The position numbers and the translations under genes are program-made. From Zygnema cylindricum (lineage: Eukaryota > Streptophyta > Zygnematophyceae > Zygnematales > Zygnemataceae), in assembly GCA_037447655.1 (NCBI GenBank), contig JBBHKE010001372.1, forward strand, positions 99,770-163,769: a stretch of 64,000 nt of DNA. Reading direction: 5' to 3'. The notes beneath the pieces are model-generated. The model was given only the letters and a program-made list of their open reading frames with translations. It ran no database searches and was not told the DNA's origin. The stretch's first letter is position 1. Each line of letters begins with the position of its first letter. This document shows positions 38,601-45,446 of the stretch, piece by piece.

Positions 38601-41600
38601 CTTTGATTTCCCTCACAGGCTATCGTATGATCGGAAAGGTGGGGACATCTTGAAGTCCCACTACTTTATTTCAAAGGCAAAGGAAAACGATTTTCTTTTA
38701 CAGCAATTACGATTTTCTTTTACTTTGTTAGAATATGTTTGGAGATCGTCGATCTTATGCTGAAGGAAAAGTCAAGCGATTGGGTACTAAGTGGAAACAC
38801 GCATGGGAAAAAGAATGCAAATTTGTTGTTGACAAGGTTGAGTTACCCATCAATAGGAAGGTGATAGATTCTAAGTGGGTGTTTAAGGTGAAGACAAGCG
38901 CATTTGGTGAGGTGACTTAGTATAAGGCGAGACTTGTGTGTAAGGGATTTGAAAAGGAGGGAGTGGACTACATTGAGACCTATGCTCCCGTGGTCAAGTT
39001 TGATTACTTAATGATGTTTGTGGCCTTGGCTGCAGGTGGAAAGAAACACATTCGGATAATAAAACAACATTTTTAAATAGTGATATTGAAAAAGTTTCTT
39101 GATGGGGTGACATTAAAATCGGGGATGGTTTAGCAGCTAAAGGAAGTCGTTGTACGGACTGAAGCAGGTTTGGGCAACTTGATACCTACGACTACATAAA
39201 ATTTTGTTAGAGTTTGGGGTGGTATGGAAAATTTTATTTAAATAGTGTACGTGAAAAGGGAAAGAGAAGGTTAAATCATCTTCTCTATGCATGTGGACGA
39301 TTTTGTAATGGTTTCTCAAAGTTTAGAACCATTCACTGAAATGAAGAAATGCACTTCAAAGTGATAGATAAAGGTGGAGTGAAGCACATTTTGGGAATTG
39401 GGGTGATGAGTAATGTTTTAGGGAAAATTAAGTTAAACCAAAAATAGTATTTTATGGAGGTATTGGCATGGTTTTTTATGATGGGACACAAAACCACTTT
39501 TGACGCCTTTCGACCCAGAAGTGCAGTACAGCAAGTCTAATAACTTAGAAATTGTGCACGTCTCAAACAAGGAGGCAATTGAGTGGCTCATGTACCTGAG
39601 TTTTAGGACCAAGCTGGACATTTCTGTAGCGTCGTTAGCATAGATTGTCAATGCCCAATGAAGATTGATTTCGAGGCCGTGAAACGGATTTTCAGGTAGT
39701 TGGCTGGTACCATGAGCTTCGAACTTGTGTTTCAGTCTAGAAAATCGCTGGAATGTTACGGGTACTTTGACGCAAATAGGGGCGGAGAGTTTGATTCCAA
39801 CGATTCTACGTCTTGGTATACGTTTGTTTTCCGTGGATCGGGGGTTTCGTGGAGTTCCTGGCTCCAACTGTTAGTGGCATTAGGTTCAATGGAGGCCGAT
39901 ACACGGTCGCGTGCTATGTTGTTAAACTTTAGTTGGGAAACTAAAATGTTGTGAGAGTTAGGCGTTACAGGTGGGTGCAAGTGTATGAAAAGTTACTCAA
40001 GGTAGTATGAGTTCTATGGCTTTGGTGAAAAATGTCGTGTTTCATAAGCGTACATAACACATCTGTATTCAGTGGCACTCTCTTTGTAATTTAGTGACTA
40101 CAAAGGGAGTTAGCGTTTCGTTATGTGCATACAGTTGAGGAGAAGAAAGAGATGTTTGTTTCAAGAGATGTTTGATGTTTTGTGACAGGTGGAGCAGAAC
40201 TAGCACCCGACCAACGGTCACGCGATTCCAACTCATCAAAAAATTTAACCAAGTTAATGTATCACTTAACAATGAATAGGAAAACGTCCACAAATCCCTC
40301 ACGAATGTGAAATTTTAGCATAAAGGAGAGTACTCGCTAAATTTTTGACTGCTCGTCACGGGCATATATGGAAAAACATCCATACACAGAAAAAAAAAAG
40401 TTTCAAGGGTCTCAAACCTCCACTTTCATTCATGGGTTTTTTGTAAAAGTCACGGTCGTCGCCTCTCCCTCTCCCTTTCACACTATCGCTCCTATCTCAC
40501 ACTTCTTTGAATGAAACACGACAATACTGGTATGAAATGAGAGTGCTCTAATAAAAAAAAAAATGTCTACCTTTGGGCGTAGTTTGATGGTAGGTCGAGG
40601 GAGAAAGGACAAAAAAAAAATTTGGGAAGCCATGGCGAAAAGTTTTGGAATTAGTGATGTCGACGTTGTCACAAGTGAGCATGGCGTCACAATATCACAC
40701 GTCTATGACCATCACATTTCAAAGTAGCGATTTCATTTTCGCACATTGGAACTCACCGCAAAGTAGTATGGATAATCTTCCCTAAAATACAAAGTACATG
40801 GGCTCACCCCCTAAATGTCTCTAGCGGAAAAAATTTACCGTACTATTTTGCGGTATAACCTGTTTCCTTGCGACATGAAAATATTGAAAAAATAAAGGCC
40901 GAGGGATATGAAGAACGAGATCGTCGGTTTAGATAACCATATAATTGAAAAATTACAAAACGCCTCATGAAGCACTCTAACGGCATCGTCATGACATCTT
41001 GTAGAGTACCATCAAAAAGTCATACAAAAAATTCCATATCGCAAAGAGCGCGTTGACAGAAAGAAGTTGCGACTCAGAATCAAATTTAAAAAACAGTCAA
41101 TATAAAGAATTGTAGAAGTGAAAAAAGACATAACACCTGCTAAAGGACGCTAACGACATGATCAGCGGTTGAATACTCATACGACATGGGTGTAAAGAAC
41201 AAACTTCTCATACGACCACTTCACTGAAAGGCGTGGCATTTATCTTAGGGGTGTCCGTTATCACCGTGAAATCCGTACAATAAAAAGAAGTGTAAAATGC
41301 ATTCTGACGAACAAGGGATCCATTAAATATTGAGATCAATTGACATGTACATAGAACGTGGAGTCAACGAAATTCATAAGATTTGGACCTACAACAAACG
41401 AATTTCCATATGTCTTATTAGTCTATGCACTAGGTAGATGCGTGTTCAAATCTTAGTAAACATGAAATCCTTTCAATATTTATTTCAATTGAAATGTTAA
41501 ATTAACCTCTACCCAACAGAATTGATAGGATAAGTACCAGTGTTAACAATATTTTTTGGAAATTTGAACCAAGTGCGAATGTTTTTATCTCGTTGGACTT

Positions 41601-44182
41601 TACACTTCAAGTAGATGCGTTCTCAAATCGTGCAAACACCAATTTTTTTATCCATATTTTACATAGAAATTAACATTCTTTCCTGTAATTTTTTTTAAAT
41701 TGCACAAAAGTCTCTAGACATTATTTAACACGCCAATTCGAAAAAAGAGTATGGAACAGATCGTTCCTGTATGCAAAAGTCACGCAACACATAACGCGCG
41801 CACAATAAGAACCTGTCTTCAAATAGATAACAAAAGGGGTGTCCCCATGTATTAAAGTATGGACTTTTTTTGTCGTTTTCCCCCAAAATTAGTCCCGAAC
41901 GAGAAAAAATTTAGCCGTACAAAAAAATCACTTTTACCACAATACAGTGAACGTCACTTCGATACTTCGAATGTACTCCATGTTTGTCGTCATGTGAACG
42001 CATTTTGGCGTTTTCCTCTTTCGAGCCTCGGGCCAGAGAAACCAGCCCATCAAAAAACTACATCAAAAATCACCTCGCGAGGTGATTTCAGTCGAAGTAT
42101 CGCCGATACACGCACGCGCCACACAAGTGGGGGAAATTTTAGGACGAGGGAGAGTACTCGCTATTTTTCTTCCTGCCCGTCACGCGCATGTACAAAAAAA
42201 AATTGCAAGGATCTCTGACCTCTACTTTCATTTGAAGGTCCTTTGCGAAATTTTACGTCGTCATCGCCTCTCCCCTCTCCCTCTCACACTATCGCTTCTA
42301 TCTCACACTTTTTAGAGGCACGACAATACTGGTATGAAATGAAAGATATTTGAAAAAAAAAAGTTCACTACCTTTAGGTGTACTTTTATGGCAAGTCGTG
42401 TGAGAAATGTCGAAAAAAACGAAATCAGGAAGCCATGGCGGAAATTTTTTGAATCTGTGACGTCGACATTGTCACAAGTGAGCATGACGCCATAATGTCA
42501 CAAAACCCTAAACATCTATAATGTCACAAAAATCTAGACGTCTACAACTGTGGCTGGTGTGGCTGTTTTTGTTGGCGTCACCAATTGTCGGAAGTTTCGT
42601 AGTCGTCTCAATCGTCACAAGCTGTACCCGCGTCTACAACCGTCACATTTCAAAGTTCCCATTTCAGTTTCGCACATTGGGACGCTCTTCAAAGTAGTAC
42701 GGAGAAATTTCACCGAAGTCCAAAATAATACTTCAAAGTAACGATTACATGGGGACACCCCCAAAGAGTCGATTTTAAAATTGCACACTAATTAGAGCGA
42801 TAGCTTTGCATTTGTAACGATAAAAACAGATTGTAAACTACGTGGAAAATGTTGGAAGATAGCCCTCTGATAGTCGTTATTTTTTATAATTATTCCAGTT
42901 TTTGTTTGAAATCTAGCTAATTTTGAAATTACATGCGTGGTCACTCTTGACCTCTGCATGTGAGAATCAGTTTAGTCTAACAAGGTATTCCTCAAGAGGC
43001 AGCTCAAATTTTACAAGAAGCTGCCTACTGATTCGTACAAACGAACGTCCAACATCTCAATTCTCTGGCTTGACAATCAATATATATTATGAATAATGGC
43101 GATAGTGTCATATCAGTTCTGATACATCGCGATATTGGGCAATTTTGGATATCAATCTGAAATATCCATCATCAACACCCTTCAAAATAGTACATATTGA
43201 TTGTTCACAGCACCCGCGCAATAGACACACTGCTTGTACTACACAAATGGCGTAGCCAGTGCATCAAACTAGTACATATTGCATTGCGATACAAATCCTA
43301 AAGTGACATTATAGGATATATGCATCACAGAATCACGACGTACACTTCAGAAACTCGATATTATGCATTTCATTACTAAAACTTGTGCTTGAAAAAAACT
43401 TGTGAAAGAATCCCATGTTGTCTCAACGGTGAGGTTGGTTTTACTACAGAAATTACGAGAGCGAAATTTTTTCGGCAAAACCTTTTGCTGCTCTCGTGTT
43501 GTTTTCTTTTATCATGCCACTTTCAAAAAAGGAGAGCAAATTACCTTTATCGTGCCACTTTTGCCTATTCAGTTATGGTTACTTATTCTGCATATAGTAT
43601 TGTACGATTGTATGTTTTACAACCATAGAAAATAGATTCCTGTGTCTTACCTTAGATTTTAAGTCCCGTTGGTATTCTAGATTCCACCCGTTATGTATAG
43701 TTGTTCCCTTAGGATTGTTACTTTTTTTCTGGGCTTTTTGCAAAAAAAAATTATACAACTTGCTAAATCAACTGTGTACTTTTTTATGTTTGGTGAAATT
43801 TTACGATCATATGTGCGATCAACGCAGTCTTTAGACTCTCTCTCCAAGAAAATGCAAATGTAAGTAATCATTCACACAAATATGTAACCGCCCGTGTTTC
43901 TCTCTATTGCGCTCGAAATGTTTCCATTGGTCGCAGGCAAAACGGTGTGAGTCGGAAGGTAATTACAACAACCTACTTGAACCAGCTTTGAAAGACCAGT
44001 GCAACATGGAACAGGTTGCAAAGATTGCTGCCACAGCACTTTTGTGCTTGGCATATGATCCGATGATGAGGCCATCGATGGGGAATGTTGTGAGAATGCT
44101 AGAGGAAGTGTGTGTTAAAAACGATTTTTTAATAGACAAAGCCCCACAAGTACAAAGCCCTCAGGAACCACTTTTAACGTAA
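2569..44182 (+). CDS. LRR receptor-like protein kinase gene, 12 recognised exons over 41.6 kb
   Basis: A single-pass plasma-membrane receptor Ser/Thr kinase is assembled from exons 2569-2647, 3776-3929, 4310-4381, 13331-13399, 23634-23705, 27098-27157, 29177-29367, 30907-31242, 32929-32995, 33177-33324, 33531-33677 and 43937-44182. The join stays in one frame (1641 nt, about 546 residues). Layout: signal peptide (about 1-21), cysteine-bearing N-cap (27-77), about four LRRs (78-168), NPYLC cap (173-177), membrane helix (198-221), basic stop-transfer KLKRKR, kinase (about 255-530). Catalytic residues seen are the glycine loop GRGGFG, Lys284 in VAIK, Glu302, HRD (379-381), DFG (399-401), APE (425-427) and the late RPSM arginine (510), so it should be an active RD kinase. 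The FTHEEL..AT juxtamembrane and kinase text recall PERK and LRR-VIII/LRR-I type plant RLKs, but I cannot assign a subfamily or ligand. Eleven introns are GT-AG except the ninth (AT-AC). Additional LRR exons in introns 3-5 are possible. Confidence 0.85.
3776..3929 (+). CDS. LRR-RLK exon 2: cysteine-bearing N-terminal LRR cap
   Basis: This exon follows acceptor TGCAG and ends at donor GTAAGA (3930). It encodes about 51 residues with five cysteines, including the DPC...VTC arrangement seen in plant LRR N-caps (usually DPC..W.GV.C), although the usual tryptophan is missing. Three adjacent Asn-Thr/Ser sites suggest glycosylation of an extracellular segment. It starts in phase 1 and ends in phase 2, so it sets the phase used by all following LRR exons. 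Confidence 0.7.
4310..4381 (+). CDS. LRR-RLK exon 3: one leucine-rich repeat (72 nt)
   Basis: A 72-nt exon, phase 2 on both sides, lies between an AG at 4308-4309 and donor GTGAGT at 4382. The residues run [16 protein letters not shown]... and end QLEEL, which fits one divergent 24-residue LRR. The junction with exon 2 forms ATT (Ile) and the junction with exon 4 forms TTG (Leu), both LRR-compatible. The length, phase and donor are the support; the repeat text alone would be weak. Confidence 0.65.
6141..6198. repeat. 29-bp tandem duplication
   Basis: Two adjacent copies of AAAAGAAGTGATGGGGTGG.CATTTATGG differ by one base. Confidence 0.9.
7020..7210. repeat. Divergent LTR-like segment related to Copia 1 LTRs
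   Basis: In the same order as the Copia 1 LTRs it carries a CCATGGCTG...CATTTTGGA block, an AGAAAGAGA block, CTTACCAAAAA, a GAGATTCGATCCTCAG block (CTAGATTTGAACTTTGG in the LTR) and a final CGCCCTAGTCACC-like block. Similarity is patchy but collinear over about 150 bp. It may be a remnant LTR of an older relative. Confidence 0.45.
7551..7820 (+). repeat. Copia 1 5' LTR
   Basis: It begins TGTTGAAAAGGGTAACTAG and matches the 3' LTR through CTTTCCTTCTCTCCTAAG, GCTGCCTAAGTCCTC, TCTCTTACCAAAAATATA and the closing GGGTATGATGATGTGATAAA. Outer and inner limits are approximate. Confidence 0.8.
8165..8725 (+). repeat. Direct duplication (about 210 bp) inside Copia 1
   Basis: 8165-8376 and 8509-8725 are about 90% alike by eye (GTGTACCA.GTTGGTAGAATT, GAGGAACTCCTTTT, GAAAAACTGGAAAG). 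The copy lies between the protease trace and the integrase tail, where the integrase core should be. Confidence 0.85.
8385..8470 (+). pseudogene. Copia 1 aspartic protease trace
   Basis: The reading [19 protein letters not shown] aligns with the Copia protease motif W(I/L)IDSGA..H(M)..D...F. The catalytic DSG is DFG here, so this copy would be dead even without the surrounding stops. Confidence 0.65.
8840..9235 (+). pseudogene. Copia 1 integrase C-terminal region
   Basis: [18 protein letters not shown] (the Copia P.E.W.GKKP...LK.FG motif) is followed by a broken GYLVGYDEN box. An open stretch (9008-9235) then reads [20 protein letters not shown], closely matching Copia 4. Stops interrupt it at several points. 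Confidence 0.75.
9530..10250 (+). pseudogene. Copia 1 reverse transcriptase, broken
   Basis: It shows [34 protein letters not shown] and [15 protein letters not shown], the classic Copia RT block (VKTAFLNG.LEEE.YM.QP.GF...[11 protein letters not shown]). The Y.DD catalytic box is not intact. An 80-bp tandem duplication (10065-10144 and 10145-10224) shifts the frame. Confidence 0.88.
10065..10224 (+). repeat. 80-bp tandem duplication in Copia 1 RT
   Basis: Two adjacent copies start AGGATCTTAAGCAGCA and end GAAAGGGATAG. Because 80 is not a multiple of three, the reading frame changes. Confidence 0.92.
10420..11074 (+). pseudogene. Copia 1 RNase H and C-terminal tail
   Basis: [13 protein letters not shown] is followed by [20 protein letters not shown], the [19 protein letters not shown] block and the tail [20 protein letters not shown] ending at [13 protein letters not shown]. 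These are the Copia RNase H and its usual C-terminus (KHIDI..HFVRE...AD..TK). Frames switch near 10500 and 10860. Confidence 0.85.
11088..11410 (+). repeat. Copia 1 3' LTR
   Basis: It begins TGTTGAAAAGGGTAATTAG and is collinear with the 5' LTR. It is longer by about 50 bp because of two internal duplications: the AGAGTAGAGAGAAAGCAGACA block is doubled, and so is the CCTAGATTTGAACC block. These differences and point changes show that it is an old insertion. Confidence 0.8.
13331..13399 (+). CDS. LRR-RLK exon 4: one leucine-rich repeat (69 nt)
   Basis: The exon encodes [16 protein letters not shown] followed by SINLIDV, a good LRR (N.F.G.LP). It is phase 2 on both sides, with acceptor GTGTGTAG and perfect donor GTAAGT (13400). 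It is an isolated 69-nt island between introns of 8.9 and 10.2 kb. The sequence just before its acceptor resembles that before exon 3 (GAAACA(G/C)TGG... GTAG), as if the exon and its intron border had been duplicated. Confidence 0.75.
15473..17460 (+). mobile_element. Copia 2: integrase fragments of a decayed Copia element
   Basis: The first block (15473-15893) reads [20 protein letters not shown], then broken text ending [11 protein letters not shown]. This matches the Copia integrase core (DD.SR..WVYFLK.KSD...HQLT.PYTPQ.NG), with a stop and lost acidic residues. The second block (17305-17460) reads [18 protein letters not shown], the RSKLD.K...CIFVGYD box. In an intact element these are about 250 bp apart; here about 1.4 kb of unrelated DNA separates them. 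No RT, RNase H or LTRs were found. Confidence 0.72.
15900..17300. other. Unidentified sequence splitting Copia 2
   Basis: It has short ORFs on both strands (for example 16431-16664 minus and 16124-16373 plus) but no motif I recognise. It is probably a later insertion or a rearrangement. Confidence 0.4.
17826..17849. repeat. AT dinucleotide microsatellite
   Basis: About eleven uninterrupted AT units. Confidence 0.95.
19904..19957. repeat. 27-bp tandem duplication
   Basis: Two perfect adjacent copies of GCACTAAGAGACAACAAGAT followed by AAGACAA. Confidence 0.95.
20309..20440. repeat. CT-rich (CCTCT)n tract
   Basis: Pentamer-like CCTCT/CTCCT runs make up most of the stretch, with a purine strand opposite. 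Open frames on either strand across it are low-complexity artefacts. Confidence 0.9.
20661..20691. repeat. CpG-rich hairpin
   Basis: TCGCGCGCGTAC, a TTTT loop and GTACGTCGCGCGA can fold with a single-base bulge. The function is unknown. Confidence 0.7.
20986..21011. repeat. 26-bp perfect palindrome
   Basis: The half-site is TCAAATCACCTCG and the other half is its exact complement, with no spacer. The central 22 bp recur at 42067-42088. Confidence 0.95.
23634..23705 (+). CDS. LRR-RLK exon 5: one leucine-rich repeat (72 nt)
   Basis: This exact 72-nt, phase-2 exon encodes [20 protein letters not shown] and then TIFL, a textbook plant-type LRR (SNN.ITGELP). The acceptor is GTTATAG and the donor is GTAAGT at 23706. 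The reading DISNN is repeated at the start of the next LRR exon, which supports tandem exon duplication. Confidence 0.85.
23706..27097 (+). other. LRR-RLK intron 5 (3.4 kb)
   Basis: It starts GTAAGT and ends TTGTAG. It includes a triple 13-bp repeat (25698-25736) and no coding signal. The stretch 24020-24320 shares short phrases (TTTTTCCC.CAAA, GAAGTT.T.GCCTT) with 29700-29760, suggesting a worn dispersed repeat. Confidence 0.6.
25698..25736. repeat. 13-bp tandem repeat, three copies
   Basis: AACCATCCGTTTT is repeated three times with one extra T in the last copy. Confidence 0.9.
27098..27157 (+). CDS. LRR-RLK exon 6: last leucine-rich repeat (60 nt)
   Basis: The exon encodes [19 protein letters not shown], a shortened final LRR, between acceptor GTTGTAG and donor GTCCGA. 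It is 60 nt and phase 2 on both sides. The junction with the next exon forms AGC (Ser), giving the [11 protein letters not shown] run that in plant LRR receptors joins the last repeat to the C-cap. Confidence 0.8.
27158..29176 (+). other. LRR-RLK intron 6 (2.0 kb)
   Basis: It starts GTCCGA and ends TGTGCAG. It is AT-rich, with no coding, RNA or repeat feature recognised. Confidence 0.6.
29177..29367 (+). CDS. LRR-RLK exon 7: LRR C-cap and transmembrane segment
   Basis: The exon starts after GTGCAG with LDGNPYLC...C, the common closing motif of plant LRR ectodomains. A short polar linker follows, then one membrane helix ([20 protein letters not shown], residues 198-217 and a little beyond) and a basic KLKRKR stop-transfer. 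The donor GTGAGC at 29368 splits an Arg codon that is completed by the first two bases of exon 8. Confidence 0.88.
29368..30906 (+). other. LRR-RLK intron 7 (1.5 kb)
   Basis: It starts GTGAGC and ends TTTGCAG. An A-rich run lies at 29620-29665. TATCACCTCGCGAG at about 30406 matches the left part of the palindromes at 20986 and 42067. Confidence 0.6.
30907..31242 (+). CDS. LRR-RLK exon 8: juxtamembrane and kinase N-lobe
   Basis: The exon follows a pyrimidine-rich acceptor (GGTTTGCAG). It encodes [15 protein letters not shown], the glycine loop [16 protein letters not shown] with the ATP-binding lysine, the helix-C glutamate (AAEVNII), [11 protein letters not shown] and the hinge [11 protein letters not shown]. 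All the expected N-lobe subdomains (I-V) are present. It ends in phase 1 at GTACAC (31243). Reading on past this donor leaves the kinase pattern at once. Confidence 0.93.
31243..32928 (+). other. LRR-RLK intron 8 (1.7 kb) with a coding-like relic
   Basis: Between GTACAC and TTGCAG, the part at about 31900-32760 has coding-like text in changing frames, for example [20 protein letters not shown] and [20 protein letters not shown]. The surrounding stops break it, and I recognise no family. It may be a captured exon or the gag part of a retroelement. Confidence 0.4.
32929..32995 (+). CDS. LRR-RLK exon 9: kinase hinge to helix E (67 nt)
   Basis: After TTGCAG the exon encodes [20 protein letters not shown] then GLA, matching the [15 protein letters not shown] region of plant receptor kinases. 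The junction codon with exon 8 is GAG (Glu). The frame hits a stop at 33003, so the exon must end before that. The best end is 32995, within the alanine codon of GLA, directly before ATATCCTT. No GT donor in this exon gives an in-frame join to exon 10. Confidence 0.88.
32996..33176 (+). other. Putative U12-type AT-AC intron (intron 9, 181 nt)
   Basis: The intron begins ATATCCTTAA, matching the minor-spliceosome 5' consensus ATATCCTT exactly. Near the end lies TTTTCTTGACT (33157-33167 region), one mismatch from the U12 branch-site consensus TTCCTTRAC, with the presumed branch A at 33166. AC ends the intron at 33175-33176, 10 nt downstream, in the usual range. Removing it joins GGGCTTGC to TTATCTGCAC and restores GLA-YLHED. 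The octamer TATCCTTA occurs near both ends, which could also reflect a duplication at insertion. Confidence 0.8.
33177..33324 (+). CDS. LRR-RLK exon 10: catalytic loop and DFG
   Basis: The exon encodes [22 protein letters not shown], then [14 protein letters not shown] and TTVTTK. HRD with the preceding VH, the lysine two after D, and DFG are all present, so the catalytic core is intact and of RD type. It ends in phase 0 at donor GTATGA (33325). The exon start is defined by the AT-AC intron rather than by an AG; the nearest AG (33141-33142) would add non-kinase residues in place of the GLA join. Confidence 0.92.
33531..33677 (+). CDS. LRR-RLK exon 11: activation-segment end and helix F
   Basis: This 49-codon, phase-0 exon between TTTTGCAG and GTAAGG encodes [11 protein letters not shown], then [20 protein letters not shown]. 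These are the P+1 loop, APE and the D.FSFG.VL.E helix F of plant receptor kinases. The usual GTFGYLAPE is varied to GTWGYVAPE. Exon 12 begins 10.3 kb downstream, with Copia 3 and a TIR element lying between. Confidence 0.92.
34937..34959 (+). repeat. Poly-G run of 23
   Basis: An uninterrupted G homopolymer precedes TCCGTACG. Its length may be inexact in the assembly. Confidence 0.95.
34999..35149. repeat. Dispersed repeat copy A with inverted arms
   Basis: About 150 bp is nearly identical to 47873-48030: GCGATATATATCGCGATAAT, GGTACGATATATCGAGGACT, AATTATCGCGATATGAAAC, and the end CCCGATACCCAACACTA. Inside each copy ATATCGCGATAATT and AATTATCGCGATAT are inverted, so the unit can fold. It has no ORF and looks like a small non-autonomous element. 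Confidence 0.85.
36082..36160 (+). pseudogene. Copia 3 aspartic protease trace
   Basis: The reading [20 protein letters not shown] matches W(I/L)IDSGA..H...D. The catalytic DSG is replaced by DTD. Confidence 0.75.
36252..36323 (+). tRNA. tRNA-like sequence (pseudogene or SINE head), CTG in anticodon position
   Basis: A full cloverleaf can be drawn: acceptor GAGATGG/CCGGCTC (one A-G mismatch and one G-T pair), D stem GCAC/GTGC, anticodon stem TTCGC/GTGAA (one G-T) with loop AGCTGAA, T stem CCAGG/CCTGG with loop TTCGAGC, and discriminator A. Internal promoter boxes are good: TGGCACAGTGG (box A) and GGTTCGAGCCC (box B). G instead of U at position 33 and the unusually short D loop (AGTGGTA) argue against a working tRNA. 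It interrupts Copia 3, so a retroposed tRNA or tRNA-derived SINE is likely. A 15-bp direct duplication (CAGTCTCTACATCGA) lies just upstream. Confidence 0.6.
36880..37400 (+). pseudogene. Copia 3 integrase, broken
   Basis: It reads [34 protein letters not shown], a degenerate CDNGG box and [20 protein letters not shown] across several frames, matching LELVH.DVCGP...GG.KYF...D..S...VY and the NRTL..K.R.M segment of Copia integrases. Confidence 0.8.
38735..39180 (+). pseudogene. Copia 3 reverse transcriptase N-terminal part
   Basis: [19 protein letters not shown] is followed by [20 protein letters not shown], a stop, then [20 protein letters not shown] and [18 protein letters not shown]. This is the conserved start of Copia RT (KWVFK.K...G...RYKARLV.KGF.Q..G.DY.ET.APV.K). 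The catalytic part downstream is lost or scrambled. Confidence 0.9.
39480..39960 (+). pseudogene. Copia 3 RNase H region
   Basis: [20 protein letters not shown] is followed by [20 protein letters not shown] and [20 protein letters not shown], matching the Copia L.GT..L.....L.GY.DAD..G....STSGY...SW.S..Q..VALS..EAE pattern. It is open for about 80 codons (39700-39954). Confidence 0.85.
40315..40810. repeat. Diverged partial copy of the 41.8-42.8 kb TIR element
   Basis: It is collinear with 42143-42765: GAGAGTACTCGCTA, CGCCTCTCCCTCTCCC, CACTATCGCTCC, CGACAATACTGGTATGAAAT, GGAAGCCATGGCG, GACGTTGTCACAAGTGAGCA, CACATTTCAAAGT, and an end resembling ACATGGGGACACCCC. Confidence 0.85.
41836..42761. 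mobile_element. Non-autonomous DNA transposon with about 16-bp terminal inverted repeats
   Basis: The left end GGGGTGTCCCCATGTA and the right end TTACATGGGGACACCCC are inverted copies with one mismatch, bounding 926 bp with no transposase. Flanks are CAAAA on the left and CAAAG on the right, a possible imperfect target duplication. The element contains the palindrome at 42067-42088, and a worn partial copy lies at 40315-40810. The superfamily is not assigned. Confidence 0.7.
42067..42088. repeat. 22-bp perfect palindrome, second copy
   Basis: The half-site is AAATCACCTCG followed by its exact complement. It is identical to the centre of the palindrome at 20986-21011. Confidence 0.95.
43937..44182 (+). 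CDS. LRR-RLK exon 12: kinase C-lobe end and stop
   Basis: After TCGCAG the exon encodes [20 protein letters not shown], the helix [20 protein letters not shown], and VVRMLEE. This is the standard terminal part of plant receptor kinases (A..C....RPSM..VV.MLE). A short tail follows and stops at TAA (44180-44182). Phase 0 matches exon 11. AATAAA at 44241-44246 is a possible polyadenylation signal. Confidence 0.92.
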   Translation, partial: AKRCESEGNYNNLLEPALKDQCNMEQVAKIAATALLCLAYDPMMRPSMGNVVRMLEEVCVKNDFLIDKAPQVQSPQEPLLT

Positions 44183-45440
44183 ATCGAGATAAATGTCCAA
44201 TCTAAAGCCTTACCTTTATGCAATTCAATAGACTTGATAAAATAAACTTTCCCGAGGGTTACCTATTTGAGTGAGGCTTCTCACTAATGCCGCTCAGCAT
44301 GCCATGTGACATTTGCACCAGTTCTGAAGTTTTGTGTGTAACGGCCTATGTTAGGTGTTAGCGTGCTTCCTGGAAATTTGGAGTTTCAACTTTCATTTTC
44401 ACTTGTTAATGTTGCCAATTTTAGGTACCACTCTCTCCCGTTAATGTTTTTGGTTTCTTCTTGCCTACAGTTGGTGCATGATTCAACGTCATTCATCCTA
44501 CATTCAATTTTTAAAGGAAGCATACAACCGGGTGTGCAAATTTCGGATAAACAGATGTTTATAGCAGGTCAAGGCATGACGTCTAAAATTGTGCAATTCA
44601 TACTTCGTCGCAACTACAACATCAAAGTATTTGGCCACTAAAATGTCAATTTTTTTTGTGAAAATGTGAAATGTTATTGTGTTGTTTACAATTTAGTAAC
44701 AGAATTGAAGGTTTTGGCCCACAAATGGGTCCGTTCTCTGAGTTTGTCAATTCCCTTTTTCAATAGAATTTAAACTGTGTCATGCTAAATGAAAATCCAA
44801 ATGTTTCATGAATTTCTCACCATTTTCGGTCATTTAGATTTGTTTTTTCAAATTATGATTGCATAACAAGAATCGTCTATGTAGAAATAATGTTCTTTCA
44901 TAAATAGCTACAGCAGCAAACAAATTGAGCGCAGGGGTTTAAAAGAAGAATTGTAGTCACATCATTCATGCGAAGGATGTTCTGATACCAATTGTTCGGC
45001 AAGGCTAGAAATCCCATTCGTTTTCCATGTCGGATAGTAGGATCAAACATTTTTTTAAAAGAAAATTTTGAAGAAAAAAGAAAAGCAAAAAAGAAACATA
45101 CAAGAGTATATTTGTGTTTGTTTCACGGGATATCAAAAAAATAATACTATATATCATGTGTGACAAAAGCCGAAAACAGCAGAAAACAACAAAAATCACT
45201 GCTTATCAAATATTTAAAAGGTACACTATATATAAAATGTCAGAATCTGTATAACATAAATAAAAAAATCTTAGAAACATAAGTTTCAATTACCAAAATT
45301 AAGTGCTTAACTAGAAAATCTAATCTGGTGGATTTCTTTTCCACAAAAAGGAGAAAGACAAGGCTTCAATAAAAGAGCACCCTCCAAAAGGGAGGGAGAA
45401 TAAGTTAAATGAAGGGAGAGTAAAATCCGGAATCGGCTGT
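44183..45440. other. 3' flank of the receptor kinase, no gene recognised
   Basis: AATAAA at 44241 may serve the receptor mRNA. The rest is AT-rich with short ORFs (for example 44348-44641) that show no motif. Confidence 0.5.
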
Positions 45441-45446
45441 TAGCTA

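Larger units (their letters stand above)
35880..39960 (+). mobile_element. Copia 3: decayed Copia element with gag tail to RNase H
   Basis: In Copia order it holds an RG-rich gag tail (about 35930-35985, [16 protein letters not shown]), protease (36082-36160), pre-integrase and integrase (about 36880-37400), reverse transcriptase (38735-39180) and RNase H (39480-39960). No LTRs were recognised. It is split by a tRNA-like insertion at 36252-36323 and by about 1.3 kb between integrase and RT. Stops and frameshifts occur throughout. It lies in receptor intron 11 in the same orientation as the gene. Confidence 0.8.
33678..43936 (+). other. LRR-RLK intron 11 (10.3 kb) carrying Copia 3 and DNA elements
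   Basis: It starts GTAAGG and ends TCGCAG. Besides Copia 3, the tRNA-like sequence, the poly-G run, the dispersed 35.0-kb repeat and the TIR element listed separately, the parts 33700-34930, 37450-38730 and 42770-43930 show nothing recognisable. Confidence 0.65.

Noticed and set aside
39433-39867. 144-codon minus-strand frame at 39.4-39.9 kb
   Set aside because: It is antisense to the Copia 3 RNase H, which has clear family motifs on the plus strand.
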